64,000 nt of DNA from Oceanipulchritudo sp049975345 (GCA_049975345.1 JBNGDP010000004.1:18235-82234), one strand, 5' to 3'. Numbered from the stretch's first letter, positions 9,347 through 18,034 are shown. The notes: a model not told the origin generated them from the sequence alone. Made by a program: numbers and translations.

Positions 9347-11272
9347 TCATTTCTCCCTCTCGCTAAGCCCGGCCGGGGTACTGACACGGGGCGTCTGGTA
9401 AAGGGAGTTGGGTTCCACTCCCGGGAGATACTGGAAGGCGGGGGAACCGCCGGGGCTGACCAGGTTGGCGGTCACGAAAATGAGGAGGTTGCGCTTCTGG
9501 GTGCTCTCCCCCTCCGAGCGGAAAAGGCGCCCGAGAAGGGGCAGGTCGCCGAGAAGGGGGACCTTGTCCCGGACACGGACGGCATGTTCACGGGTCAGCC
9601 CGCCCATGACGACGGTGGCCCCGTCCCAGATTGTGACCTCGGTCTGGATCCGACGGATGGAGAAAACGGGCTGGTAGAAACCGCTGGGGACGGTGACGGT
9701 GGTGTCGGAGGCGATGGCGATGGAAGTGCCCCCGTACTCGACGAATCCCTCGAACTCGGTGACCTTGGGCTTGAGGCGCAGGCTGATCGCATCGTTCTCC
9801 TCCACGGTTGGGGTGACTTCCATCTCCACCCCGACATTGCGGGTGGTGAAGGAACGCGGGGTTCCCGCGGTGATGGCCACCCCGGCGGAGCCGGACTCGC
9901 TGTTGCCGGCTCCGACCTCGGCGTTGGTATCCCCGTACATTTCGGGATAACGGAATTCCTCGGCCACGACAATCTCAGCGGTCTTTCCGCTGAGGACGGT
10001 CAGCTTCGGGGCGCTGAGGAGGTCGTTGCCGGATTGCCGTTCCAGGGCCCGGACAAGCAGGTTCAGGTCGATTTCCCCGACCGCTCCGGTGAAGGTGAAC
10101 AGGCTGGAAGCCTCCTCCGCGAGATCGACGGTGATGGGCAGGACCGGCGCACCCTGTCCGATGGCCGGAAGATCGACGCCGGGCCGGTCGATAACCACAC
10201 GGCTTTCGTCCTCCCCGACGCTGAAGGCATTGGCAAGGGTGCGCATGGGGGCGTTAGTCAGCCGGTCGTTGTCATTGGAAACAAGGGTCCATTCCAGACC
10301 GAGTTCCCGGAGGTTGCGTTCCTCCACCTCGAGGAAGCGCGCCTCGATCTCCACCTGCTTGATTTCACGGTAGCGGCGGAGCAATTGCCGGACTTTCTCG
10401 TGATTGCGGGGGGTCTGGGTGACGATCAACTGCCCGTCGGCAAGGGCGAGATCAGCCCCCTCGATTCCGGTGAACGGAACGCCCGCGCGCTGCAGGAAGC
10501 TTTTCAGGGCGCGCTCGGCCTCCCCCCGCTGGTCCTCGGGTTCAGCCTCCACCGGCGCGAAGGGGTCGCGAAAGGCGTCGTCGGCGACAGTCTCCATCTC
10601 GTGGATCCCCGTCAGGCGGATCAGGGTGGACCGGCTGACCGGATAGAAGGCCGTTTCCAGCCCGACCCCCGGCCCCTGGCGCGGGCGGATGACAACCGCG
10701 TCCTTCTGCAGGTCGTATTCGCAGGCGACCGACTCCACGACAAAATCCAGCACCCGCTTCAGGCTGAGGCGTCGCAATAAAATCGATACACGCGGATCAC
10801 GTCCCCCGGGATCGATGAGGACGATGTTGAGCCCGTTCCCGTCGGGGGACTGCCGCACGGAAATATCGGAAAGGGTCTCCACCACCTGGCTGATCGGGGT
10901 TTCCCTGAATTCCACCCTCGGGATGAAAATGCCCTCCAGCCGCTCCCGGACCTGGTCCTTCTCCTCTTTGTTCGCCGGATCCTGCGCCCGCTCAAAGACG
11001 CGCGGCCGGGTCCAGCCGTGGTCGACCTCCTCCAGAAGGTTCTCGCGCGTCGCGTCCCTCCGGGAGCTTGACGGCTCCGCCGCCCTGGCGGTTTTTGTTT
11101 GCGCATGCCCCTGCGGGGCTTCGTTGTCGCCAGCTTCCCCGGAAACGGTCGCGTACAGTACGGCGGTCCCGCCCTGCTCCCGGAGCCAGCGGCTCTCCTC
11201 CTCGAGGAGCGCGTCCGCGGCCATGACCGGAAGAGGGCCTGCCAGGAGCAGGCTGAGCAATTGCCGCTTCAT
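9347..11272 (-). CDS. PilQ/GspD-family outer-membrane secretin
   Basis: 641 aa with a signal peptide (MKRQLLSLLLAGPLPVMAAD). A low-complexity linker is followed by a secretin N-terminal (STN/N0-like) domain (GIFIPRVEFRETPISQVVET, RRLSLKRVLDFVVES), an N1-like domain (LKSFLQRAGVPFTGIEGADL, QTPRNHEKVRQLLRRYREI), then the secretin core (VEIEARFLEVEERNLRELGL, LLSAPKLTVLSGKTAEI, GVEMEVTPTV, VVMGGL, KVPLLGDLPLLGRLFRS, NLLIFVTANLV). Secretins form the outer-membrane channel of type IV pili and type II secretion. Its ATG overlaps the preceding stop by ATGA. The order PilMN-O-P-Q matches pilus alignment operons and resembles the secretin clusters of Akkermansia (Amuc_1098-1102 type). Confidence 0.88.
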   Translation of the reverse strand: MKRQLLSLLLAGPLPVMAADALLEEESRWLREQGGTAVLYATVSGEAGDNEAPQGHAQTKTARAAEPSSSRRDATRENLLEEVDHGWTRPRVFERAQDPANKEEKDQVRERLEGIFIPRVEFRETPISQVVETLSDISVRQSPDGNGLNIVLIDPGGRDPRVSILLRRLSLKRVLDFVVESVACEYDLQKDAVVIRPRQGPGVGLETAFYPVSRSTLIRLTGIHEMETVADDAFRDPFAPVEAEPEDQRGEAERALKSFLQRAGVPFTGIEGADLALADGQLIVTQTPRNHEKVRQLLRRYREIKQVEIEARFLEVEERNLRELGLEWTLVSNDNDRLTNAPMRTLANAFSVGEDESRVVIDRPGVDLPAIGQGAPVLPITVDLAEEASSLFTFTGAVGEIDLNLLVRALERQSGNDLLSAPKLTVLSGKTAEIVVAEEFRYPEMYGDTNAEVGAGNSESGSAGVAITAGTPRSFTTRNVGVEMEVTPTVEENDAISLRLKPKVTEFEGFVEYGGTSIAIASDTTVTVPSGFYQPVFSIRRIQTEVTIWDGATVVMGGLTREHAVRVRDKVPLLGDLPLLGRLFRSEGESTQKRNLLIFVTANLVSPGGSPAFQYLPGVEPNSLYQTPRVSTPAGLSEREK

Positions 11273-11811
11273 GGCCTGTCCGGGGATTCCACCGGGAGGA
11301 GCTGGTGCCGGCCCGGCTCGATCCGGTACAGGCGCCCGTTCCCATGGTCGCGCACAAGGGGATTTCCCCCCGTCGGGTCGTGCAGGAGGGCCACCCCGGC
11401 ACCGGGATCCCGCTCCCCAGCCCGGAGCCGGAACCAGCGCCCTTGTTCCGTATCGAAAAACAGATACAGCGGATCCCCGCCCTGGCGGACCTCACCGAAA
11501 AACCGCACGCGAAAGGGCTCCGGCCGGTTCCGGCCCGGCGGCCCGGCGGAGGGGTCCACCGCTTTTTCCTCCCCGGGCGGGGGCGGCGATTCAGCGGGAG
11601 GGCAGGCAAGGGCCTGCCAACCGGCCAGCCAGTCGGACTTCCTGGCCAATGCCACGGGAAGCGCAAGCATGGCCCATCCGGGCCCGGGGGCGTGGTCCTG
11701 GCTCCGCACGCGTTCATGGAGAAGCAGCCAGAATCCAAGGACGGGCAGGCCGGCGGTGACCAGCCAGACCAGCCATCCCGGAAGCAGCCGGGCCGTGCCG
11801 TTCCACCTCAT
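11269..11811 (-). CDS. small membrane-anchored PilP-like protein
   Basis: 180 aa from ATG 11811, which overlaps the upstream stop (ATGA); the frame stays open upstream but without family-like sequence. An N-terminal hydrophobic helix (LLPGWLVWLVTAGLPVLGFW) is followed by a proline-rich linker and a small C-terminal beta-rich part (FRVRFFGEVRQGGDPLYLFF, NGRLYRIEPGRHQLLPVE). The position immediately before the secretin, the single anchor and the terminal beta domain are what PilP/GspC-type proteins show; these bind the secretin N-domains from the inner membrane. Sequence similarity is too weak to prove the family, so the call rests on gene order and architecture. Confidence 0.55.
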   Translation of the reverse strand: MRWNGTARLLPGWLVWLVTAGLPVLGFWLLLHERVRSQDHAPGPGWAMLALPVALARKSDWLAGWQALACPPAESPPPPGEEKAVDPSAGPPGRNRPEPFRVRFFGEVRQGGDPLYLFFDTEQGRWFRLRAGERDPGAGVALLHDPTGGNPLVRDHGNGRLYRIEPGRHQLLPVESPDRP

Positions 11812-12470
11812 CGCCGGCCTTCCTCCCTGAAGACGAAACTTCCCCGCAGCCACCAGCCGTCGTTTTCCGGGAAACGCAGCAGGTCCATCTCCCTCAGCGA
11901 CCAGGCCTGCCCGGCCCGGTCGAGGGAAAGAAGGCGCCGGCCGAGTTCGGGAGGGTCGCCCGCCAGCTCGAAGGCAATGGCAGGAAAAGGCGAATGGGTG
12001 TCCGGGTGAAGGGAAAGGCGTTTCAGGGGGCAGTCCCGCTCCTCCCGGACAAACGGATCCAGCCAGTCGACCAGATCCGCGAGGAACCGGTTTCTGGAAT
12101 GACCGGATGGCGATCCCCGGTTTTCCTCCCCTCCAACGGCAAGCCATGCCTTCAGGTCGTCCACAATCCCGACTTCAACGCCCCACCCGGCGAGCAGCCG
12201 CTCCCTTTCACGGATCCCGAGAAGCAACTCCTCCCGGCGCAACAGTTCATCCCCGGCGCCGGCATCCAGGCCGGGCCCGCTCCCCGGGCCGGGGGGGAGC
12301 AGCTGTTGCCACCGGTCGTTGGTCATGGCCGCGAGGGAAACCAGCTCCGCATCCATGCCGTCGCCGACCGGGTGGTTGCCCGCGCGGGCCCGCCGGCTAA
12401 GCCAGAAAGTGAGGACTTGCGCAATGAGCATGGCCAGCCACAGGTATATCCAGAATCGCTTCATCATCAT
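11808..12470 (-). CDS. PilO/GspM-like inner-membrane protein
   Basis: 220 aa from ATG 12470, which overlaps the upstream stop; three ATG codons follow each other (MMMKRFWIYL). One N-terminal membrane helix (FWIYLWLAMLIAQVLTFWL) leads into a coiled-coil segment (REELLLGIRERERLLAGW) and a C-terminal mixed domain. This is the PilO/GspM plan: short cytoplasmic tail, one helix, coiled coil, ferredoxin-like periplasmic domain. It sits second in the operon, where PilO is expected. Akkermansia Amuc_1100 occupies a comparable slot. Sequence conservation is too low for a firm call. Confidence 0.55.
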   Translation of the reverse strand: MMMKRFWIYLWLAMLIAQVLTFWLSRRARAGNHPVGDGMDAELVSLAAMTNDRWQQLLPPGPGSGPGLDAGAGDELLRREELLLGIRERERLLAGWGVEVGIVDDLKAWLAVGGEENRGSPSGHSRNRFLADLVDWLDPFVREERDCPLKRLSLHPDTHSPFPAIAFELAGDPPELGRRLLSLDRAGQAWSLREMDLLRFPENDGWWLRGSFVFREEGRR

Positions 12471-13765
12471 GGTCCTTTCGGTTTCGCGTATCCCTCGAGA
12501 TGGAAACGGAGCTGCGTCCCCTCGGGTTCGAACCGGAGATTCTCGATCTTCGTGAGCACGGTTTTCTCCCTCAGGCGGGTGATCCATTCATGGAAGATGC
12601 CCGATGCGTCACCGCCCGAACAGGTGCCGTTGACCAGAACGGAGAGGCCCTCCCCCGCATCCTTCCCCCGCTCCCCGACTCGGATGCGGCTGACCGACAC
12701 CGGCGGCGGCATGGTGGAGGCGATTCCCCCGATCATCCGGTACGGCGCCGATTCGCGTGCCTCCCTTTCCGCGATTGCCCGCCACCGCGCCTCCGTGGTC
12801 CGCAACCGGTCGGTTGCATGCCTCCACTGGCGGAGGGTTTCCGCTTCCTCCTCCCCGCCCCCTTCCAGGGAGTGGCAGGCGGCCAGCAAAACCAGCATCC
12901 AGGTGCCAAGCAGGACGCAGGCCGCGGACCGGAAAAGGGCTTCCCGGCGTCCCTGGTGTTTGCGGCGCTCCAGACCGGGCACCGACAGGACACAGCCGGG
13001 ACCCGCTCCTTCACGGATGGCACAGGCGTGGATGTAGAATTCGCCTGATCCCACGCAAAGGCCCCATGGCGCCCCCCAGCCGGGTGGATCCCCGGCGCAA
13101 AGGAATGCCCCTGTTTCCACCTTGCCGGCGCTGTCCGGCCCACCCGGGACCAGGATCCGCTTCAACTCCCTCCCCGTGCGGCTGCGGTACAGCATCCGGG
13201 TCTGGGCCATCCACTCCCCGTCCGGAATGGAGTGCCCCTCCCCTGCCTTTTCCACCCCGCGGGAGATCCGCTTGTGTACATCCTCCCCCGCAAGGGCAAA
13301 GAAAAGGCAGCGCCCGCCTGCCTGGAACCGGATCCCCGTGCCCGGCTGGCGGAATTCCGGCCACCTGCGCAGCCCCGCTTCCAGGCAGGCGGTGGCGGAC
13401 AAAACCCGCTCGGGCAATTCCCGCACCGGAAGCCCTGCCCAGGCCGCTTCCATCCAGCCGGGCAGCTGGAGCAAGTCCGTTCCCGTCCCGGGATCCAGAT
13501 GGCGCCGCCACGGCTCCTCCAGCAGGATCCACCAGACCCGACCCTTTCCATGCCCACCCTCATCAAGAAGTTCAGCCAGTTTCTCCCGGTATCGCATGCC
13601 GGCCTCCGCGCCGGCCGGTAATCCTGTCGACCCCTCCGCTTGCGGGCCCTCCACGCCCGACGGCCTCCAACACACCAGCGTAGCCCCCTCCCCGCTCCAG
13701 AACACGGTCACAATCGGCTCCTTGGGCCCCTCGCCCCTTCGTTCGCCTGTCAGGCTTGCCCTCAT
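12467..13765 (-). CDS. GspL/PilMN-like fusion protein, first gene of the secretin operon
   Basis: 432 aa. The first 270 residues are cytoplasmic with a degenerate actin-like/GspL flavour (IVTVFWSGEGATLVCWRP, GIRFQAGGRCLFFALAGEDV, WGLCVGSGEFYIH). A single membrane helix follows at about 276-296 (FRSAACVLLGTWMLVLLAA), then a coiled coil and a PilN-like periplasmic domain (SVSRIRVGERG, ILRF-type beta strands). GspL has this plan, and so would a PilM fused to PilN. It begins the four-gene operon; its stop TGA overlaps the next ATG. It faces the Nudix gene across a 108-base divergent region. No ATP-binding signature of PilM/FtsA could be pointed to. Confidence 0.55.
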   Translation of the reverse strand: MRASLTGERRGEGPKEPIVTVFWSGEGATLVCWRPSGVEGPQAEGSTGLPAGAEAGMRYREKLAELLDEGGHGKGRVWWILLEEPWRRHLDPGTGTDLLQLPGWMEAAWAGLPVRELPERVLSATACLEAGLRRWPEFRQPGTGIRFQAGGRCLFFALAGEDVHKRISRGVEKAGEGHSIPDGEWMAQTRMLYRSRTGRELKRILVPGGPDSAGKVETGAFLCAGDPPGWGAPWGLCVGSGEFYIHACAIREGAGPGCVLSVPGLERRKHQGRREALFRSAACVLLGTWMLVLLAACHSLEGGGEEEAETLRQWRHATDRLRTTEARWRAIAEREARESAPYRMIGGIASTMPPPVSVSRIRVGERGKDAGEGLSVLVNGTCSGGDASGIFHEWITRLREKTVLTKIENLRFEPEGTQLRFHLEGYAKPKGP

Positions 13766-13873
13766 GGCTTACCAATATACCGTTATCCGGTGGCGATTGC
13801 CATACCTGAATTTAGGTAGGGCCGGCGGGCTTCGCTTGCCATACGGCGGTCCGGCCACAGGCTGTCCTGCAAC

Positions 13874-14398
13874 ATGAAAGCCTTGCCATACAAGATCAGC
13901 ACCCTCGTGTACCTGCGCGACCGGTCGGGGAGACTCCTCCTGATGGAGCGGAACAAGGCCCCGAACAAGGGATTGTGGAGCCCGATCGGGGGCAAGCTGG
14001 AAATGGCCACCGGGGAATCCCCGCACGAGGCGGCGGCCCGTGAGGTGGGGGAGGAGATCAATCTCCCGGTGCGTCCGGCGGACCTGCACCTCTTCGCCAT
14101 GATCGCCGAAAAGCACTATGAGGACCGTTGCCATTGGCTGATGTTCCTCTTCGACTGCAAAATCCCGCTGGAGGGGCTGCCTCCGCCGATCGGGGAGGGC
14201 CGCTTCGCCTTTTTCGCGGAGGAGGAAATCATGGACCTGCCCCTCCCCGAAACGGACCGGCAGTCCCTCTGGAAGGTTTATTTCAACTCGCGGCGCGATT
14301 TTGTGGTCCTGCGGGCGGACTGCCATTCGGAGGCCCGGTTCAAGGTGGAAGTCGACGAGGCCATGGAACTGCGCGGCCATGAACCTCAAAATGGCTGA
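13874..14398 (+). CDS. Nudix hydrolase
   Basis: 174 aa. The Nudix box is complete: GGKLEMATGESPHEAAAREV followed by GEEINL, fitting G-x5-E-x7-R-E-U-x-E-E-x-G-U except that the final Gly-U is Ile-Asn-Leu. The preceding strands (STLVYLRDRSGRLLLMERN, GLWSPIGG) are typical of MutT/ADP-ribose-pyrophosphatase folds. It would cleave a nucleoside diphosphate linked to another group; the substrate cannot be read from sequence. It is divergent from the secretin operon and 115 bases upstream of pdhA. Confidence 0.85.
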   Translation: MKALPYKISTLVYLRDRSGRLLLMERNKAPNKGLWSPIGGKLEMATGESPHEAAAREVGEEINLPVRPADLHLFAMIAEKHYEDRCHWLMFLFDCKIPLEGLPPPIGEGRFAFFAEEEIMDLPLPETDRQSLWKVYFNSRRDFVVLRADCHSEARFKVEVDEAMELRGHEPQNG

Positions 14399-14513
14399 CC
14401 GGTTTTACTTTTGTGGGGCGGCCTGTATGGTTTCCGCGTCCGGAAGGGTCCCACTTTTTGCTTGGACAAGAGGGGAGAATTGACTGCATTGATCGCTTAA
14501 CCAGAAGGAAACC

Positions 14514-15653
14514 GTGAGTACAGACGCACCGGAAACAAAGGATTTCAACAAGGGCCGTTCCCGGACCCTGGAGAAGGAGGACCTGTTCGCATTCGCCAAG
14601 GAGCCCGTGAACAAGGCGATGGCGGCGGAGGAGAAGATCAAGTGTTTCACCGACATGGTCCGGATCCGCAAATTCGAGCAGGCGGCCCTGCAGTCCTACC
14701 AGAAGGGCAAGATGGGAGGGTTCCTGCATCTCTATATCGGGCAGGAGGCCACCGTGGTGGGGACCGTCTCGGTCATGAACGAGAACGACCACATCATCAC
14801 GGCCTACCGGGACCACGGGCACGGGCTCGCCGTCGGCATGGGCATGAACGAGTGTATGGCGGAGCTGTACGGTAAATTCACCGGCTGTTCCAAGGGCAAG
14901 GGCGGATCGATGCATTATTTCGCCCCGGACAAGCGCTATTGGGGCGGTCACGGGATCGTCGCGGGACAGACCCCCCTCGGGCTGGGCCTGGCCTATGCCC
15001 TCAAGTACAAGGGAATCCGTGGCTGCGCCGTCTGCTACCTCGGGGACGGGGCCGTCAACCAGGGGGTCTTTCACGAGTCCATGAACCTCGCCAGCCTGTG
15101 GAACGTGCCGGTGGTCTACATCATTGAAAACAACGGCTACTCCATGGGCACCAGCCAGTCCCGCTCCAGCGTGGTCCCGGACGAGGGCCTCGCCTCCCGC
15201 GCGGCCGGCTACAAGATTGAATGGGACACCGTGCACGGGGAAAACCTGTACGAGGTCCGGGCCAAGACCCACACCGCCATCGAGCGGGCGCACGAGGAAA
15301 GCCGCCCGACGGTGCTGGAAATCTTCACCTACCGCTACTACGGGCATTCCATCGCGGATGCCAATCACCAGCGCTACCGGACCAAGGAGGAAATCCGCCA
15401 CTACCAGGAAAACAAGGATCCCATCAACGTCTGGGAACAGATCCTCCTCGAGGAAAAGGTCCTCGGCGAGGACCAGGTGAAGGAAATCGACAAGGCCGCC
15501 AAGGAGGAGGCAAAAGCCGCCGTGCAATTCGCCGACGAATCCCCCTTCCCTCCTCCCCGGGAAATCCTCACCGATGTCTACCATTCCGTCGACAACCCGG
15601 GATCCCACACCAACGAGGGGACCATTTTCTTTAACGATCGATTGCCATTTTAA
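14514..15653 (+). CDS. pdhA: pyruvate dehydrogenase E1 component, alpha subunit
   Basis: 379 aa. Start is GTG 14514, preceded by AGAAGGAAA. The TPP-binding motif GDGAVNQG runs into FHESMNLASLWNVPVVYIIE and NNGYSMGTS. Substrate-channel and phosphorylation-loop-like residues appear in YRYYGHSIADANHQRYR. E1 alpha/beta decarboxylates pyruvate and passes the acetyl group to lipoyl-E2, feeding acetyl-CoA into the citrate cycle. The first 40 residues before the conserved fold are longer than usual (charged, Lys/Glu-rich). It heads pdhA-pdhB-pdhC. A 7-bp-repeat hairpin fills most of the gap to pdhB. Confidence 0.92.
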   Translation: MSTDAPETKDFNKGRSRTLEKEDLFAFAKEPVNKAMAAEEKIKCFTDMVRIRKFEQAALQSYQKGKMGGFLHLYIGQEATVVGTVSVMNENDHIITAYRDHGHGLAVGMGMNECMAELYGKFTGCSKGKGGSMHYFAPDKRYWGGHGIVAGQTPLGLGLAYALKYKGIRGCAVCYLGDGAVNQGVFHESMNLASLWNVPVVYIIENNGYSMGTSQSRSSVVPDEGLASRAAGYKIEWDTVHGENLYEVRAKTHTAIERAHEESRPTVLEIFTYRYYGHSIADANHQRYRTKEEIRHYQENKDPINVWEQILLEEKVLGEDQVKEIDKAAKEEAKAAVQFADESPFPPPREILTDVYHSVDNPGSHTNEGTIFFNDRLPF

Positions 15654-15655
15654 CC

Positions 15656-15703
15656 GGACGAAAGACGAAAGACCAAAGCCCTTTGCCCTTCGTCCTTCGT
15701 CCC
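15656..15703. repeat. 7-bp repeat array with inverted arms between pdhA and pdhB
   Basis: Left arm 15656-15678 reads GGACGAA-AGACGAA-AGACCAA-AG. Right arm 15681-15703 reads CTTTGCC-CTTCGTC-CTTCGTC-CC, nearly its reverse complement, with two bases between. The RNA could fold into a hairpin of about 22 bp with a few mismatches inside the pdh operon, possibly affecting pdhB expression. It belongs to the dispersed GGACSAR family described in the findings. Confidence 0.8.
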
Positions 15704-15712
15704 AAGACTGAC

Positions 15713-16702
15713 ATGTCCAAAATCACCTACCGACAAGCTTTGAAGGACGCGCTCGCCGAGGAAATCGAGCGCGACGAAAACGTATTCATCATGGGCGAGG
15801 AAGTGGCCCAGTACAACGGGGCCTACAAGGTCACCGAGGGGCTGTGGAAGCGCTTTGGCGACAAGCGGGTTGTGGACGCGCCGATCTCGGAGGCGGGATT
15901 CATCGGCCTCGGTATCGGGGCTTCCTTCCTCGGCCTGCGCCCGGTCATCGAGATGATGTTCTTCTCCTTCGTCTACGTGGCTTGGGACCAGGCCGTGAAC
16001 AACGCCTCCACGATGCGCTACATGTCGGGCGGACAGATCCATTGCCCGATCGTCATCCGCGGGCCGGCCAACGGGGGAACCAACGTCGGGGCGACCCACT
16101 CGCACACTCCGGAGAACCTCGTCGCCAATTTTCCCGGACTGAAGGTCGTCTATCCCTCCACTCCCGCCGATGCCAAGGGGCTCCTCAAGAGCGCGATCCG
16201 CGACAACGACCCCGTCTTCTTCATGGAAAGCACCCTTCTCTACGGAAACGAGGGAGAGGTGCCCGACGAGGAGGATTTCACCATCCCCCTGGGACGGGCC
16301 GAGGTGAAGCGCGCGGGCGGCGACATTTCCCTCATCGCCCATGGCGGTAGCGTCCTGGTCGCCCTGAAGGCCGCTGAAAAACTGAAGACCGAACACAATG
16401 TCGACGCCGAGGTCGTGGATCTGCGCAGCATTCGTCCACTCGACAAGAAAACGATCCTCGACTCCGTCAGGAAGACCAGCCGGGCCCTGCTGATCGAGGA
16501 AAACAAGCCCTTCTGCGGAGTGGGCGCGCAAATCTCCCACATCATCCAGCGGGAGGCCTTCGATTACCTCGACGCGCCGGTCCACCGGATCAGCGCCGTT
16601 GATGCCCCCGCCATTTACAGCCCGCCGGTGGAAAAAATCCAACTGCCCCACACCGCACAGGTCGTGCAGGAGGTGCGTGACATCTTGCAGATCAAAGCCT
16701 AA
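15713..16702 (+). CDS. pdhB: pyruvate dehydrogenase E1 component, beta subunit
   Basis: 329 aa from ATG 15713 (MSKITYRQALKDALAEEIER). The frame is open 30 bases upstream, but that stretch is the 7-bp repeat and is excluded. Conserved E1-beta features: VFIMGEEVAQYNGAYKVTEG with the TPP-activating Glu, DAPISEAGFIGLGIGAS, THSHTPENLVANFPGLKVV and the C-terminal transketolase domain (AEVVDLRSIRPLDKKTILDS). It forms the E1 heterotetramer with PdhA. pdhC follows after 12 bases. Confidence 0.93.
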   Translation: MSKITYRQALKDALAEEIERDENVFIMGEEVAQYNGAYKVTEGLWKRFGDKRVVDAPISEAGFIGLGIGASFLGLRPVIEMMFFSFVYVAWDQAVNNASTMRYMSGGQIHCPIVIRGPANGGTNVGATHSHTPENLVANFPGLKVVYPSTPADAKGLLKSAIRDNDPVFFMESTLLYGNEGEVPDEEDFTIPLGRAEVKRAGGDISLIAHGGSVLVALKAAEKLKTEHNVDAEVVDLRSIRPLDKKTILDSVRKTSRALLIEENKPFCGVGAQISHIIQREAFDYLDAPVHRISAVDAPAIYSPPVEKIQLPHTAQVVQEVRDILQIKA

Positions 16703-16714
16703 TTCATTGTAGCC

Positions 16715-18034
16715 ATGGCCGAAATCATTGAAATGCCGAAACTGAGCGATACGATGACGACCGGTACGCTCGTCAAATGGCTCAAGCAGGAAGGCGAGCG
16801 CATCGCCTCCGGCGATATGATCGCCGAAGTCGAGACCGACAAGGCCACCATGGAGGTGGAATGCTTTGAGGACGGGTTGCTCCTGAAGCAGTACGTCTCG
16901 GAAGGCGACGCGGTCCCGATCGGCGGCCCGATCTGCGCCGTCGGTGAGGAAGGGGAGGATGCTCCCGAGGTCGAGGTGAGGAAAGCGGACGAGGAACAAG
17001 GGACCAGGGAGGAGGAACAGGAGTCCGAGGAAGAAGACGAAGAGGGCGAGCAGGAACAGGAGCCTGAAACACCCGCGCCCAGCGACCAGAAAACGGCGAC
17101 CGGCGACCAGCGACCAGCGTCCAGCGTCCCGGATGGGGACCGCGTCAAGGCCTCTCCGCTGGCGAGGAAAATCGCCGCGGAAACGGGGGTCAATCTTTCC
17201 ACGGTACGGGGCACCGGCCCGGGGGGACGGATTGTCCGCTCCGACGTGGAGGCCGCCGCCAGGGCTCCCGCCGCCGCGGCTGCTTCCGCCGCCGCGCCAT
17301 CCGGTCCGGCACTCAGCCTCGGCCGGCTCGAGGAGAAGATCGAGAAGGTCACCAACATGCGTGCTTCGATCGCCAAGGCCCTGGTCAAGTCCAAGAACGA
17401 GGCCCCCCATTTCTACCTGCAGAGCGAGATTGACGCGGCCCCCCTGGCCACGATCCGCAAGGACCTGAACGAATTCCTCGCCGGGCTCCCGGCCGGGGAG
17501 GGCGGTATCAAGTACACCGTCAACGACCTGATTCTCAAGGCCGCGGCCATGGCCGTCCGCGCGGTCCCGGCAATCAACCGCACGTGGGAAGGCAAGACCA
17601 TCCGGCAGCACGGCGCCGTCCATCTGGCCTTCGGGGTGGCCATCGATGAGGGGCTCCTCACCCCCGTTATCCGGGACGCGGATTCCAAGAGCCTGCGCCA
17701 GATTGCCCTGGAGGCGCGGGAGCTGATCGACAAGGCGCGCAAGCGCAACCTCAAGCCTGAGGAGATGGCCGGCAGCACCCTCACCGTGACCAACCTTGGC
17801 ATGTTCGGCATAACCGATTTCTACGGGATCATCAACCCCGGCAATGCCGCCATCCTGAGCGTGGGCGCGGCCGTCAAGCAGCCGGTGGTGGACCCGGACA
17901 ACCGCATCTGCATCGGCTACCGCATGAAAGTCGGCCTCAGCGGGGATCACCGCGTCATCGACGGCGCCGTGGGGGCCCAATACCTCCAGTCCCTCGGGAC
18001 GATCCTCGAGAAACCCGCCGCCCTCCTGGTTTGA
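16715..18034 (+). CDS. pdhC: dihydrolipoamide acetyltransferase, E2 of pyruvate dehydrogenase
   Basis: 439 aa. Residues 1-78 form one lipoyl domain, with Lys43 in ETDKATMEVE as the lipoylation site. An acidic linker follows (about 85-135), then the E1/E3-binding domain (KASPLARKIAAETGVNLSTV, GTGPGGRIVRSDVE), a second Ala/Pro-rich linker, and the catalytic domain ending with the active-site region GDHRVIDGAVGAQYL (His-Arg-Val-Ile-Asp). It transfers acetyl from lipoate to CoA. The first linker contains a 7-bp tandem array encoding PSDQKTATGDQRPASS. No E3 gene is adjacent. Confidence 0.93.
   Translation: MAEIIEMPKLSDTMTTGTLVKWLKQEGERIASGDMIAEVETDKATMEVECFEDGLLLKQYVSEGDAVPIGGPICAVGEEGEDAPEVEVRKADEEQGTREEEQESEEEDEEGEQEQEPETPAPSDQKTATGDQRPASSVPDGDRVKASPLARKIAAETGVNLSTVRGTGPGGRIVRSDVEAAARAPAAAAASAAAPSGPALSLGRLEEKIEKVTNMRASIAKALVKSKNEAPHFYLQSEIDAAPLATIRKDLNEFLAGLPAGEGGIKYTVNDLILKAAAMAVRAVPAINRTWEGKTIRQHGAVHLAFGVAIDEGLLTPVIRDADSKSLRQIALEARELIDKARKRNLKPEEMAGSTLTVTNLGMFGITDFYGIINPGNAAILSVGAAVKQPVVDPDNRICIGYRMKVGLSGDHRVIDGAVGAQYLQSLGTILEKPAALLV
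17080..17128. repeat. 7-bp tandem array inside the pdhC linker
   Basis: Seven successive 7-mers: CAGCGAC, CAGAAAA, CGGCGAC, CGGCGAC, CAGCGAC, CAGCGTC, CAGCGTC. It is 49 bases long, translated in frame as part of the flexible linker between the lipoyl and E1/E3-binding domains. It is a GCGACCA-type relative of the GGACSAR arrays elsewhere in the window. Confidence 0.75.

Noticed and set aside
11812..12147. upstream part of the 292-aa frame ahead of the PilP-like gene
   Set aside because: Overlaps the PilO-like gene; ATG 11811 with ATGA coupling explains the real start.
15650..17980. 776-aa minus-strand frame opposite pdhB/pdhC
   Set aside because: Shadow of the pdh genes; low-complexity translation with no domains.
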